From positions 1,563,001 to 1,627,000 of the forward strand of contig JADJXE010000001.1 in NCBI GenBank assembly GCA_016716005.1: a stretch of 64,000 bases of DNA. The letters are read 5' to 3'. The translations under genes were made by a program, and so were the position numbers. Origin of the DNA: Acidimicrobiales bacterium (GTDB lineage Bacteria; Actinomycetota; Acidimicrobiia; Acidimicrobiales; JADJXE01). Below the pieces are notes generated by a model. The model had not been told where the DNA came from. It ran no database searches and was given only the letters and a program-made list of their open reading frames with translations. Shown one piece after another: positions 1 to 8,512 of the stretch (positions within the stretch are counted from its first letter, which is position 1; every line of letters starts with the position of its first letter).

Positions 1-288
1 GCGGCCGCCGTCACGATGATCGACCTGGACGTGTCGGTCCGGGGCAGCCGCTGGTCGCCCGCGCAGGCGGGCGAACGCCTGGCCCACCTGTGCGTGCCCG
101 ATCCGGTGTTCACGGCCACGGTCCGGCCGGGCGTCGGCGGGCGGCTGCAGGTGGTCGTGGCGCCCGCCCCCGGCCGCACCGACCTGCGCAAGCTCACCGG
201 CTGCCTGCGCGACGCGACCCTCGACGGGGCGAACGCGCAGGTGGTGACCGTCGCTACCCGGCCGGCTCCACCGCCGGCGGGACCGTGA
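1..288 (+). CDS. 3' end of an unidentified gene, clipped by the window
   Basis: The reading frame is open from the first base to a TGA at 288 and has the strongly G/C-ending codons of real genes here. An ATG at 16 could start a 90-residue protein, but the frame continues upstream without a stop and there is no ribosome site before it, so I read this as the C-terminal end of a longer protein. The sequence ends in an Ala/Pro-rich tail and matches no family I recognise. Its last 35 bases overlap tail-to-tail with the phosphatase gene that ends at 254. Confidence 0.5.
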   Translation, partial: AAAVTMIDLDVSVRGSRWSPAQAGERLAHLCVPDPVFTATVRPGVGGRLQVVVAPAPGRTDLRKLTGCLRDATLDGANAQVVTVATRPAPPPAGP

Positions 289-2026
289 ACCGGTACGTCA
301 CCAGGCTGGTGCCGTCCCAGGTGCGCCCGTCGAGGGTCACCCGCACCTCGGTCCCGTCATCGTCCACCGTCACCAGCCCGAACCGGCCCGCACCGGGGAA
401 GGCGCCCTCGCTGTAGGGGCCGCCCTTGAGGCTGCCGGCCCGGTCGAGGGCAGCGGCGTGCATGAGCGGGAAGGCGGGCTCGCCGGCCGCCGAGCCCGTC
501 GCGAAGCCGGTGTGGCTGCCGTCGTCGATGGCGACCATGTGGGCGTCGCCGGCCAGCATCACCAGGTTGGCGATCCCGTGGCCGGCGATCACGTCGGCCA
601 GCCAGGCCCGCTCGGTGGCGAAGCCGCCCCAGTGGTCGGCGCCGGCCTCGGCGGGCGTGATCCACGGCACGTTCGTCACCAGGATCACGAGGGCGTGGGT
701 GCGGCTGGCCTCGACCAGCTCGGCCTCCAGCCAGGCGCGCTGCTCGTCACCGAGCATGCTCTTGCCCGGCCCGTCGGGTGCAGCGTCGGGATCGCGGGCG
801 GAACGGCCGTCGGTGAGGATCACCCGCACCCGCCCCACGGTGAAGGCCTGGAAGATCGGCGAGTCGTCACCGGCCAGCACGTAGTGGGGCACCCGCTCCC
901 GGTACACGGCCTGCGCGGCCGGGCGGCTGGCCGAGGTGCCATCGGCGTCGTTGGGGCCGTAGTCGTGGTCGTCCCACACGTAGGCCACCGGAACCTCGCG
1001 GTAGAGCGCGGCCTGGGCCGGGGCCGTGAGGGTCTGGTCGTAGGCGTCGCGGAACGCCGCCGGATCGTCGGTGGCGATGTCGGCGTAGTACCAGTCGCCC
1101 GTGGCCAGGAAGAACAGCGGGTCGGCGGCTCGGATGGCGTCGTACACGGCGCCGTTGGAGCCCAGCCGGGAGCACGAGCCGAACGCGAAGGTGAACGACG
1201 CGGCCCCCTCGGGGAACGTGGTGAAGGTCGCGGCCTCGGCCTCGTCGACGGCACCGGCCACGGCCACGGCCACGCGGTACTCGGTGCCGGGCTCCAGGCC
1301 GCCCAGCTCGGCGCGGACCACCGAGGGGTCGGTGGGGGTGCGCTCGGCCGGCACCATGATCGTGGCCGCGGACGACCCGCCGGGAGCCACGGCCACCTCG
1401 ATGGGCGTGGCCGGGTCGTCGTCTCGCACCCGGGCCACCACGGTCGCCGACGTGGCGCTCACGCCCCCGGTCCAGATCCAGCGCACCGGCGTGTCCGGGC
1501 CGGCCCGAAGGTCGCTCTGCGGGTGGCTCGGGCCGTAGAAGTGGTCCCACACGCCGGCGGCCGCCCACCCGCCGCCCACCAGCAGGGCGGCCAGCAGCGC
1601 GGCCAGGGCGGTGATGGCGCCCAGCCGGTGGGTCCGCTGCCACACCAGCCACAGCAGGAAGGCGGGCACGAAGAGAACCAGGGTGGGGAGGAACGACACC
1701 AGCGGCTTGTGCTCGAGCGAGGCGAGGATGCCCACCCCCACGGCACCCACGGCCAGCAGGGTGCTGCCGGGCACGATCCAGCGCAGGGCCAGCAGCCAAC
1801 CCGTCAGGTACGCCACCAGCACGCCGCACAGGGCCAGGCCCTCCCAGAACCCGGCCTCGCCCGACGCCGGGACGCCGGACCGCCAGGTCCAGGCCGCGAT
1901 CCCGAGCACGGCCACGGGCGCCCACACCAGGGCGACACTGCGCAGGACCCGGGCCGCGTGGTCGGGCACGAAGTGCTGGCCGATCAGGCCCCGCCGCGAG
2001 CGCCCCACGGGGGTCGGTGCCACCAT
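254..2026 (-). CDS. PhoD-type alkaline phosphatase/phosphodiesterase with N-terminal membrane segments
   Basis: Predicted metal-dependent phosphomonoesterase or diesterase of the PhoD family, acting outside the membrane. The ATG at 2026 is chosen because AGGAGG lies 10 bases before it; the frame itself runs open to 2149. Of 590 residues, the first 160 or so hold about five hydrophobic segments. A fibronectin-like PhoD N-domain follows (about 180-270), then the metallophosphatase core: FGSCS near 282, a GDW motif near 310, WDDHDYG near 351 and a late LAGDAHM motif, all typical PhoD metal-site landmarks. Classical PhoD enzymes are Tat-secreted, so a multi-pass N-terminus is unusual and suggests a membrane-tethered enzyme. 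It overlaps the incoming gene end at 254-288. Confidence 0.85.
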   Translation of the reverse strand: MVAPTPVGRSRRGLIGQHFVPDHAARVLRSVALVWAPVAVLGIAAWTWRSGVPASGEAGFWEGLALCGVLVAYLTGWLLALRWIVPGSTLLAVGAVGVGILASLEHKPLVSFLPTLVLFVPAFLLWLVWQRTHRLGAITALAALLAALLVGGGWAAAGVWDHFYGPSHPQSDLRAGPDTPVRWIWTGGVSATSATVVARVRDDDPATPIEVAVAPGGSSAATIMVPAERTPTDPSVVRAELGGLEPGTEYRVAVAVAGAVDEAEAATFTTFPEGAASFTFAFGSCSRLGSNGAVYDAIRAADPLFFLATGDWYYADIATDDPAAFRDAYDQTLTAPAQAALYREVPVAYVWDDHDYGPNDADGTSASRPAAQAVYRERVPHYVLAGDDSPIFQAFTVGRVRVILTDGRSARDPDAAPDGPGKSMLGDEQRAWLEAELVEASRTHALVILVTNVPWITPAEAGADHWGGFATERAWLADVIAGHGIANLVMLAGDAHMVAIDDGSHTGFATGSAAGEPAFPLMHAAALDRAGSLKGGPYSEGAFPGAGRFGLVTVDDDGTEVRVTLDGRTWDGTSLVTYRFTVPPAVEPAG

Positions 2027-2114
2027 CGGTGGTGCCTCCTCACCACCCACGGTACGCCTCCCGACCCGGGATGGGAGCGGCGGCCGGCACGGTGCCGGGC
2101 ACGGTGGGGGGGCG

Positions 2115-2879
2115 TCACGCGCCGGGCTTGACCGCCCGGACGACGGCACCGTGCAGGCCGTCGACCACCTCGTGGGTGAACGTCACCGAGACCTCCGAGA
2201 AGCCGGCGGCGACCAGGCCCTCCTCGTACTCGCCGATCGACAGCGCCCCGGCGATGCAACCCACGTGGTCGCCTCGCTCGGCCCGATCGGCGGAGCTCAG
2301 CCGGTCTTCGGCGACGACGTCGCTCACCCCGACCCGGCCACCCGGACGCAGCACTCGGAACACCTCGGCGAACACGGCCGGCTTGTCGACCGAGAGGTTG
2401 ATGACGCAGTTCGAGATGACCACGTCCACGCTCGCGTCGGGCAGGGGCACGTCTTCGATGTGGCCCTCGAGGAACTCGACGTTGTCGACCCCTGCGTCGG
2501 CGGCGTTGCGGCGAGCGAGGTCCAGCATCTCGGCGGTCATGTCGAGGCCGAACACCCGACCGCCCGGGCCGACCCGCCGAGCCGACAGGATCACGTCGAT
2601 GCCGCCACCCGACCCGAGGTCGAGCACCGTCTCGCCCGGGGCCAGGTCGGCCACCGCCATCGGGTTGCCGCAGCCGAGGCTGGCGGCCACGGCGGCGTCG
2701 GGCAGCTCGTCGCGCTCCCCCGCCTGGTAGAGGCTCGGCCCGAATCGCACGTCCACCGGCCCCGGCCCGCAGCACCCCGCGCTGCCCGTGTCGACGGCGC
2801 GTGCCGCCGCCGCGTACTGCTCCCGCACCGTCTCGCGCAGCGCGCTGCCCGCGACACCACCCTCGTCGGTCTCGCCCAC
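2115..2879 (-). CDS. arsM: Arsenite S-adenosylmethyltransferase ArsM
   Basis: Methylates As(III) using S-adenosylmethionine, giving methylated and partly volatile arsenicals; cytosolic. The 254-residue protein has the SAM motif LDLGSGGG near 87 and the three cysteines characteristic of ArsM: Cys70 (in LGCGNP), Cys158 (in SNCVINLS) and Cys208 (in GCIAGA). An additional Cys36-Cys37 pair sits near the N-terminus. The start is a GTG at 2879 with AGGAGG five bases upstream. A dyad at 2903-2930 just before the gene resembles the ArsR-type site of the arsenic island at 26-30 kb, which suggests co-regulation. The gene stands alone, about 24 kb from that island. Confidence 0.93.
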   Translation of the reverse strand: MGETDEGGVAGSALRETVREQYAAAARAVDTGSAGCCGPGPVDVRFGPSLYQAGERDELPDAAVAASLGCGNPMAVADLAPGETVLDLGSGGGIDVILSARRVGPGGRVFGLDMTAEMLDLARRNAADAGVDNVEFLEGHIEDVPLPDASVDVVISNCVINLSVDKPAVFAEVFRVLRPGGRVGVSDVVAEDRLSSADRAERGDHVGCIAGALSIGEYEEGLVAAGFSEVSVTFTHEVVDGLHGAVVRAVKPGA

Positions 2880-2902
2880 CTTCGCCTCCTCAGCGCCAGA
2901 TC

Positions 2903-2930
2903 GTCATTCATCGATCACGGTCGATATGAC
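2903..2930. promoter_or_regulatory. Candidate ArsR operator upstream of arsM
   Basis: The site has outer arms GTCAT (2903-2907) and ATGAC (2926-2930), and inner elements ATCGA (2910-2914) and TCGAT (2921-2925). It sits 23 bases before the arsM ribosome-site/start region. It contains TCATCGA at 2908-2914, a heptamer also found twice between arsR and the divergent methyltransferase near 28.6 kb. The dyad is seen; binding by ArsR is inferred. Confidence 0.5.
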
Positions 2931-3062
2931 CTTACTCCCCCGGAGCGGCGGCGTGAACAGGGTCGGACGTCACTCCCGCGCTCCACGCCGGCCGCGAGGT
3001 GGCTGTCCGCCACGCTCCCCCACGGTCGCTACGGTGAGGCGCCGGGGCGAGGGAGGTCGGTC

Positions 3063-3893
3063 ATGGACAGTGCCGTCGAGACGGGTTCGTTCGAGTTCGG
3101 CGGGTCGCGGTTGGCCTACGAGGTCCACGGCGACGGACCGCAGGTGCTCGTGTACCTGCACGGCCTCTTGATGGACAGCCAGATGAACGAGGCCCTTGCC
3201 CGGGCGCTCGCCGCCCAGGGCCACAAGGTGGTGCTGCTCGACCTGCTCGGCCACGGCCGGAGCGGCAAGCCCCTGCGGGCCTCGTCGTACCGGATGGACG
3301 CCCAGGCGCGCGAGGTGGTGGCGCTGCTCGACCACCTCGGCGTGGACCAGGCCGCGATCGGCGGCGTCTCGCTCGGCGCCGGCGTGAGCCTGCAGGTCGC
3401 GGTGGCGGCGCCGGAGCGGGTGCGCGCCCTCGTGATCGAGATGCCCGTGCTGGAGTGGGCGGTGCCCGCCGCGGCGCTGCTCTTCACGCCGCTGCTGCTG
3501 GTGATGCACTACGCCAGTGGTCCCGCCGGCCTCCTCAGCCGGCTGGTGGCACGCCTTCCCCGCACCCCCAACGGGTCGCTCAACAGCGTGCTGCAGATCG
3601 TGTCGTCGCCGCCCGAGGTGACCAAGGCCGTGCTCCACGGGATCCTCACCGGCCCCGTGGCACCGACGGTCGAGGAGCGCCAGGCCATCACCGCCCCGAC
3701 CCTGGTCATCGCCCACACACGCGACCTCATCCACCCCTTCAGCGACGCCGAGGCGCTGGCCGAGCTGCTCCCGAACGGCCGGCTCGAACCGGCCCGGTCC
3801 ATGCTCGAGCTGCGGCTCGCCCCCGAACGGCTCACCCAGCAGATCGCCGCGTTCCTCGACGAGGCCTGGACGGGAGCGGCGGCCGTCGCCTGA
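3063..3893 (+). CDS. Alpha/beta hydrolase
   Basis: A 276-residue hydrolase of the classic alpha/beta fold. It has an oxyanion-hole HG motif (LHGLL, residues 36-40), a nucleophile elbow GVSLGAG near 102, an acid-residue region around HTRDLIHP and a late region where the catalytic His would lie, but no clear conserved His is visible there (SMLELRLAPERL). Catalytic competence is therefore uncertain. The substrate cannot be told from sequence. The start is ATG 3063, preceded by GAGGGAGG with 7-bp spacing. The gene is transcribed away from arsM; the roughly 180-bp gap between them contains the candidate ArsR dyad, so it could respond to arsenic, but that is speculative. Confidence 0.8.
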   Translation: MDSAVETGSFEFGGSRLAYEVHGDGPQVLVYLHGLLMDSQMNEALARALAAQGHKVVLLDLLGHGRSGKPLRASSYRMDAQAREVVALLDHLGVDQAAIGGVSLGAGVSLQVAVAAPERVRALVIEMPVLEWAVPAAALLFTPLLLVMHYASGPAGLLSRLVARLPRTPNGSLNSVLQIVSSPPEVTKAVLHGILTGPVAPTVEERQAITAPTLVIAHTRDLIHPFSDAEALAELLPNGRLEPARSMLELRLAPERLTQQIAAFLDEAWTGAAAVA

Positions 3894-4119
3894 CCGAGCA
3901 GTCGCGGGACCGTCCATCGGAGGGGGCCATGACCTGCGCGCCTCCTCGGCCCGGGCGGCCGAGCATGGCGTACCGCCGCCGCCGCACGGCGGCCGGATCG
4001 GCCATCGCCAGCAGGGCGCGGCTCGCGGGGTCGGTCCCGGCCAGGGCCGCGGCGGCATCGGCCTCGAGCAGCCCGCCGACGGCGGTGGCGTCGGCGAGGC
4101 GGAACGTGGTGCTCTCCAT
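3832..4119 (-). CDS. Small hypothetical protein downstream of a cupin gene
   Basis: A 95-residue frame that begins 11 bases after the cupin stop. Codons are G/C-ending and the first 55 residues look protein-like (Ala-rich amphipathic helices, then an RRRRYAML stretch). The last 30 or so residues look like read-through into the opposing hydrolase gene, with which it overlaps by 62 bases. The ATG at 4119 is preferred because GAGG lies nine bases upstream; an in-frame ATG at 4128 is the alternative. No family is recognised. Confidence 0.45.
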   Translation of the reverse strand: MESTTFRLADATAVGGLLEADAAAALAGTDPASRALLAMADPAAVRRRRYAMLGRPGRGGAQVMAPSDGRSRDCSVRRRPPLPSRPRRGTRRSAG

Positions 4120-4130
4120 CACGGCCATCC

Positions 4131-4532
4131 TCAGCGGCCCCGAGTCTGCGTGCCCGCGCCGGCGGTGACGAACACCGCCGTGGCCGAGCCGTCGACGTCG
4201 GCGGTGTGCCACACGCCGGGCGGGTTGATCGTGGCCTGCCCGGCCCCGAGCACCACGGTGCGCACCTCGCCGTCGACCTCCTGGTGGAGGGTCATCGCGC
4301 CGTCGACGCACACGACCAGCTCGTGCCCGCTCGGGTGCATCTCCCAGCTGTCCCACGGCTCGGAGAAGGTGTGCATCGACACCAGCCGGCCCTCGGCGCC
4401 GTCGGCCGCCTGGGCCGACTCGTAGCGCTCGTACCATCCCGGGGTGCCGTCGAAAGCCGGGAGCCGCACCGCGCTCGCGCCGAGACCGAGGTGCACGGGG
4501 AACCCGGCGAGGTCGAAGACCTGCTCGTCCAT
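4131..4532 (-). CDS. Cupin-domain protein
   Basis: A 133-residue single-domain cupin. It has the two conserved beta-barrel motifs: a first motif around PSGHELVVCVDGAM with an acidic residue, and a second around INPPGVWHTAD. The first motif lacks the usual HxH pair (it reads PSGHE), so metal binding may be altered. The start at 4532 follows GGGAGG. It is the first gene of a short leftward pair with the small hypothetical protein at 3832. Function unknown; small cupins of this type often bind small molecules or act as isomerases or dioxygenases. Confidence 0.75.
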   Translation of the reverse strand: MDEQVFDLAGFPVHLGLGASAVRLPAFDGTPGWYERYESAQAADGAEGRLVSMHTFSEPWDSWEMHPSGHELVVCVDGAMTLHQEVDGEVRTVVLGAGQATINPPGVWHTADVDGSATAVFVTAGAGTQTRGR

Positions 4533-4619
4533 GGATCGCCTCCCTGTCGTCCGATGCTCGGCGGCCGCTCGCCCGCGATGCTCCCATGGCAGGGCCGGCG
4601 GCACCGGTGGCGCCCCGAG

Positions 4620-5291
4620 TCAGACGCCGGCGAGGCCCTTGCCGATCAGGACCACGGCGAAGACGAGGAACAGCACGGCCATCACCGTCGCGTTGTTCTG
4701 GCCCAGCCATGCCTTCCAGCCGTCGAGGATCGGCCGGGCCCTGTCCCCGCTGGCGAGCAGCACGACGAGCGGTGCGGCCACGCCGAGCACGGCGACGACG
4801 ACGTACACCGCGACGCTGCCCACCGCCTGCCCCGTGGACAGGCTCGCCGACGCGATGGCCACCGCGGCGGCGAGGCCCACGGCGAGGTTCTTGGGGTTCA
4901 GGGCGCCGACGACGATCCCGACGCCGAGGGACTTCCCGGGCGAGAACCCGGCGATGCCGTCCATCCACGCCGGCATGGACGCCTCCTCGCCGGGCTTCGG
5001 CCGACCCCGGAAGCGACGCACCGCGGCGACCAGCAGGAGCACACCCAGCGCCAGCTGGAGCGTCCCTGCCCCGCTCGACGGTCCCGAGCCCGCAGACAGG
5101 TCCATCGCCCCGGCGACGGCGACGAGGATCCCCAGCACGCCGGCGACCCCGACCACGAATCCGACCACGTAGGCGGTGCCGTTGGCCAGCGGCTTCCTGC
5201 TGAGCAGCAGGAGGATCTCGGCGATGATCGGAACGGGCGAGATCGTGACCGCGATGGCGAGCGGGAGGATGTCCCCGACGACAGCCTTCAT
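4620..5291 (-). CDS. GAP/Sap-type (sulfolipid-1-addressing-like) integral membrane protein
   Basis: A 223-residue protein with six predicted membrane helices in two repeats of three, separated by a basic loop (RRFRGRPKPG). The first helix carries the ISPVP motif and the fourth GALNPKNLAVG, both hallmarks of the LysE-like GAP family. Mycobacterial members (Sap, Gap) help export glycolipids and peptidoglycolipids across the inner membrane. The start at 5291 is favoured over the 5321 frame start because GGGAG precedes it by seven bases. It is transcribed leftward toward the cupin gene but separated by 88 bases. Substrate unknown. Confidence 0.75.
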   Translation of the reverse strand: MKAVVGDILPLAIAVTISPVPIIAEILLLLSRKPLANGTAYVVGFVVGVAGVLGILVAVAGAMDLSAGSGPSSGAGTLQLALGVLLLVAAVRRFRGRPKPGEEASMPAWMDGIAGFSPGKSLGVGIVVGALNPKNLAVGLAAAVAIASASLSTGQAVGSVAVYVVVAVLGVAAPLVVLLASGDRARPILDGWKAWLGQNNATVMAVLFLVFAVVLIGKGLAGV

Positions 5292-5325
5292 CGGCTGCTC
5301 CCTTCCACGAGCCACGATCATGACA

Positions 5326-5370
5326 GGGCCGACCTGGCCGTCGGGGCCGACCTGGCCGTCGGGGCCGACC
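5326..5370. repeat. 2.5 copies of an 18-bp tandem repeat between genes
   Basis: The unit GGGCCGACCTGGCCGTCG occurs at 5326-5343 and 5344-5361, exactly repeated, followed by a half copy to 5370. It lies in the 291-bp gap between the exporter gene and the PAP2 gene. The rest of that gap (5371-5582) shows no gene or clear promoter. Similar GGCCGACC-rich strings recur in other gaps of this window. Confidence 0.8.
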
Positions 5371-5582
5371 GTCAGCCGGTCGTGCCGAGCAGGGCCGCGA
5401 TCCGGTCGCAGCGGGGTCGTCGTCGCCCGCGATCGACCAGCGGGGCGGTCCTCGGCGCCACAGCCAGCGCGGTCACCGCCGGATCCGAGCTTCTGTGCAC
5501 CGGATCGGTCGGAAAACGACCACTGCCGTGCACAGAACGCGCGCCCGTCCCCGGAGCCGGCCAGCCGTCGAGCGTGAGACAG

Positions 5583-6182
5583 TCAGCGGAGGACGAAGTC
5601 GATCAGGCTGCCGACGAGCAGCCCGGTCCCGAGACCGGCGGTCACGTCGAGGGGGTTGTGGGCCCCGACGTACACCCGCCCCGTCATCACCAGGAGGGCC
5701 AGGAGGAAGGGCACCCACGACGACCCCACGGGGATGTCGTCGGCCACCACGCAGGCGATGGCGGCGACGAGGATGACATGGCCGGACGGGAAGCTGGGGC
5801 CCGAGGTGGGGACGTCGGCGCCGCGCAGGATCGCGCCGGGCTCGCTCGTCCCGGGCCGTTGCCGGACGCTCAGGTAGTCGGCCATCCGCTTGCGGAGGAG
5901 GCGCTCGGTCCCGAGCTTCAACAGCATGGCGAGCATCACCGCGACGGCCATGCGCCAGTCACGGAACCACAGGGCGACCCCGAGCCCCGCGGCGGTGCCC
6001 ACCACCAGGTTGCCGAGCTGCATGGGCAGCCACAGCGGGCCGTAGAGCCACCCGGGCAGGCCGTTCACGGCGCGGAACACCCGCTGCTCGAGCGGGTGGA
6101 TCTCGTGGTGCCGGGCGCCGGCGAGCGAGCCGGCCAGCACCAGGGCCCCGGCGGTCGCCAGGCCCACCACCGCCCAGCTCAT
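5583..6182 (-). CDS. PAP2-superfamily membrane phosphatase
   Basis: A 199-residue phosphatidic-acid-phosphatase-type enzyme with about five to six membrane helices. All three acid-phosphatase motifs are present: a KxxxxxxRP-like string ending QRP near 110 (an Arg occupies the usual Lys position), PSGH near 133 with the catalytic-cycle His, and RxxxxxHxxxD as RVYVGAHNPLD near 169. It probably removes phosphate from a lipid phosphate such as phosphatidic acid or an isoprenyl diphosphate at the outer membrane face. No strong ribosome site is visible before the ATG at 6182. Confidence 0.85.
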   Translation of the reverse strand: MSWAVVGLATAGALVLAGSLAGARHHEIHPLEQRVFRAVNGLPGWLYGPLWLPMQLGNLVVGTAAGLGVALWFRDWRMAVAVMLAMLLKLGTERLLRKRMADYLSVRQRPGTSEPGAILRGADVPTSGPSFPSGHVILVAAIACVVADDIPVGSSWVPFLLALLVMTGRVYVGAHNPLDVTAGLGTGLLVGSLIDFVLR

Positions 6183-6210
6183 CGTCGCAACCCGGCTCTC
6201 TCCCCCTGCC

Positions 6211-7104
6211 TCATCGACGGGGGGCCCGAGCGACGTCGAGCAGGTCCCGAATGATCTCCGCTCGACGGGTGAGGCCGATGAGATGGCCCTCGCCGTCGAT
6301 CGGGTGCAGCACCGCCCCTGGGATGCGGTCGGCCAGACGCCGGCCCCACACCGCCGGCACCAGGCTGTCGGCCGAGCCCTGCCAGACGGCGACCGGTCCG
6401 GCGACGTCCTCCGGCGCGAAGCGCCACGGCTTCGCCCACGCCAGGTACTCGTCCACCATCCCCTGCGGGTGGCGCATCGCCGCCGCTGCGATCGCCCCCA
6501 TCCAGTCGGCGTGGTCGGCCGTGGCCGCCCGGTCGGCCGGGGCCGCCCTGCGGGTGCTCAGCTTCGCCATCCGCCCGGGGAACAGGCCCTCGAGCCTGCC
6601 CATCGCCGCGAAGGTCGCCCGGGCCCCGAGCTGGTGGTGGGCAGCCAGGTGGGTGAGCCGTCGGTCCATCTCGTTGAGCTCGGCGAACGTCGCCTGGTCG
6701 TCGAGCGGCAGGCAGCCTGCGATCACCGCGGTGGCGCGGACCCGCCCGGCGAGGCGGTGGGCGACGGCCAGGGCGTACTGGCCGCCCATCGACCAGCCCA
6801 TGTTGGCCAGCTCGTCGATGCCGAGGGCGTCGAGCAGCTCGCCCACGTCGTCGGCCCAGTCGAGCGTGTCGCGCCCGGGCCTGCGGTCCGACGTCGCCAC
6901 CCCCGGCCGATCCGGCGAGATGATCCGGACCCCCGCGGATCGGGCGTCGGCGTGCGCCAGCTCGACGTCGAGCCGGCAGACGAGCCCCCCGTGGTTGTTC
7001 AGGATCGGGTAGCCGGCCTCGTCGCCGAACTCCGAGTACCCGAGGACACGGCCGTCGGCCAGCGTGAACGCTCGATCGGACGTCGGGTCGTGCTCGAAGG
7101 CCAC
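6211..7104 (-). CDS. Alpha/beta hydrolase
   Basis: About 297 residues from a GTG at 7104; an upstream frame extension to 7230 is low in protein character and probably leader. It carries HGG (oxyanion region), the nucleophile elbow GWSMGGQ with the catalytic Ser, a WQGSADSLVP acid region and a late GEGHLIGL motif holding the catalytic His, so the triad appears complete. Closest in style to proline-iminopeptidase or esterase-like hydrolases of actinomycetes. The true start is uncertain because no ribosome site is evident; it shares a 179-bp gap with the divergent ketosynthase gene. Confidence 0.78.
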   Translation of the reverse strand: MAFEHDPTSDRAFTLADGRVLGYSEFGDEAGYPILNNHGGLVCRLDVELAHADARSAGVRIISPDRPGVATSDRRPGRDTLDWADDVGELLDALGIDELANMGWSMGGQYALAVAHRLAGRVRATAVIAGCLPLDDQATFAELNEMDRRLTHLAAHHQLGARATFAAMGRLEGLFPGRMAKLSTRRAAPADRAATADHADWMGAIAAAAMRHPQGMVDEYLAWAKPWRFAPEDVAGPVAVWQGSADSLVPAVWGRRLADRIPGAVLHPIDGEGHLIGLTRRAEIIRDLLDVARAPRR

Positions 7105-7283
7105 CGGGACCGACGCTACTGCGACCCCTCGCCGGCCGGTCGGGCCGTGCGCCAACCGGCACGTCGGGGGTGCGGCGGCGGCGCCGGTTCGCCCGGTTGC
7201 GAGGACGTTGTCCTCTACCTGCCGTGGCACGGCGCTGCGAGAGTGATCGAGGTCACGTGCTGCTCGACGCTGAGGAGGCTGCG

Positions 7284-8444
7284 ATGGTCAACGTGGCACA
7301 GGCCACCACGATTGCCGGGCTCGGTGCCGTCACCGGGTACGGGTGGGGCCTCGACGTGCTCTGGCAGGGGCTGCTCTCGGGCAGGTCCGCCGGCGGGCCG
7401 GTCGTGCTGGAGGAGATCAACGGCTTGGCCGCCGTGGTGCCCGAGGGCGGTGACGAGCAGGACTCGGCGACCCTGTTCGGCCGGGCGCTGTACGGCTCGG
7501 GCCGCGAGGCCGTCGCCGACGCCAAGGCACGGGGATGGAACCCCGGGGCTCGCGTGGGGATGATCCTCTGCTCGTCGCTCGGTGAGGTGCAGGGCTGGCG
7601 CGAGCTGTACTTCGAGCGGGGAGGCCGCGTCAGCAGGCGCCACTACCTGCAGCTGCTGCCGTCGACCGCACCGTCGATGTTCATGGCCGAGCAGGGCTTC
7701 CACGGTCCGTCGCTCAACGCCGGCGCCGCATGCGCATCCGGCGTGGTCGGCATCATCCTCGCCCGTCAGTGGCTGATCAGCGGGTTCGCCACCGACGTGG
7801 TCGTCAGCGGCACCGACCTCTCGGTCACGCCCGAGAACGCCCGGCACTTCAAGGCGCTCAACGCCATCGCCACCGACGGACCGCCGGAGCAGGCCTGCCG
7901 TCCCTTCCAGGAGGGCAGCCAGGGCTTCCTGCCGGGCGAGGCATCGGTGGCCCTCGTGCTGACCCGCCAGGAGGGCGTCGACGCCTACGCCCACGTGCTG
8001 GGGGGAGGCCTCACCCACGACGCCTTCCACCCCATCGCCATCCATCCGGACGGTCTCCATGTGGCCGAGGCGTGGACGCAGGCCATCGCCGAGGCCGACG
8101 TCGCCCTCGACGACATCGCCTATCTCAACGCCCACGGCACCGGTACGCAGCTGAACGACACGGTCGAGGCGGGCATCGCCGACGCCATGTTGCCCGAGCG
8201 CACGCGGATCTACACGACGAAGATGCTGACCGGGCACGGCCTCGGTGCCGGCGGAGCCGTGGAGACGCTCGTGGCCGCCCTGACCTACGAGACCGACGAG
8301 ATCCCCGCGGCGCCCCTGGTCGCCCCTGCTCACCACCGCGTCCTCGATGGCGTGACGCCCCGCGTGCCGGGCGCCACGCTCAAGTCGTCGATCGGCATGG
8401 GCGGCTACAACGCGGCGATCGTCATCGACAAGCTCGGCGGGTGA
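7284..8444 (+). CDS. FabF-like beta-ketoacyl synthase
   Basis: A 386-residue thiolase-fold condensing enzyme. The catalytic set is visible: Cys150 in GAACASG, His284 in NAHGTGT, then Lys313 and His318 in KMLTGHGLGAGG. The start ATG at 7284 follows AGGAGG. It is shorter than housekeeping FabF (about 410) and sits alone without an acyl carrier protein or ketoreductase, so it probably belongs to a specialised lipid or polyketide route. An acyl-CoA dehydrogenase follows 68 bases downstream on the same strand, likely in one transcript. Confidence 0.85.
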   Translation: MVNVAQATTIAGLGAVTGYGWGLDVLWQGLLSGRSAGGPVVLEEINGLAAVVPEGGDEQDSATLFGRALYGSGREAVADAKARGWNPGARVGMILCSSLGEVQGWRELYFERGGRVSRRHYLQLLPSTAPSMFMAEQGFHGPSLNAGAACASGVVGIILARQWLISGFATDVVVSGTDLSVTPENARHFKALNAIATDGPPEQACRPFQEGSQGFLPGEASVALVLTRQEGVDAYAHVLGGGLTHDAFHPIAIHPDGLHVAEAWTQAIAEADVALDDIAYLNAHGTGTQLNDTVEAGIADAMLPERTRIYTTKMLTGHGLGAGGAVETLVAALTYETDEIPAAPLVAPAHHRVLDGVTPRVPGATLKSSIGMGGYNAAIVIDKLGG

Positions 8445-8512
8445 CGACGGTGCTCGGCCGGCGGCGGGTAGCCGCCCGCCGGCTCGCGACGTGGAACGCG
8501 TGAAGGAGCGCC

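Noticed and set aside
458..2131. A 557-codon open frame opposite the PhoD gene
   Set aside because: Its translation is Gly/Arg/His/Val low-complexity mirror text and the other strand has clear phosphatase motifs and a ribosome site.
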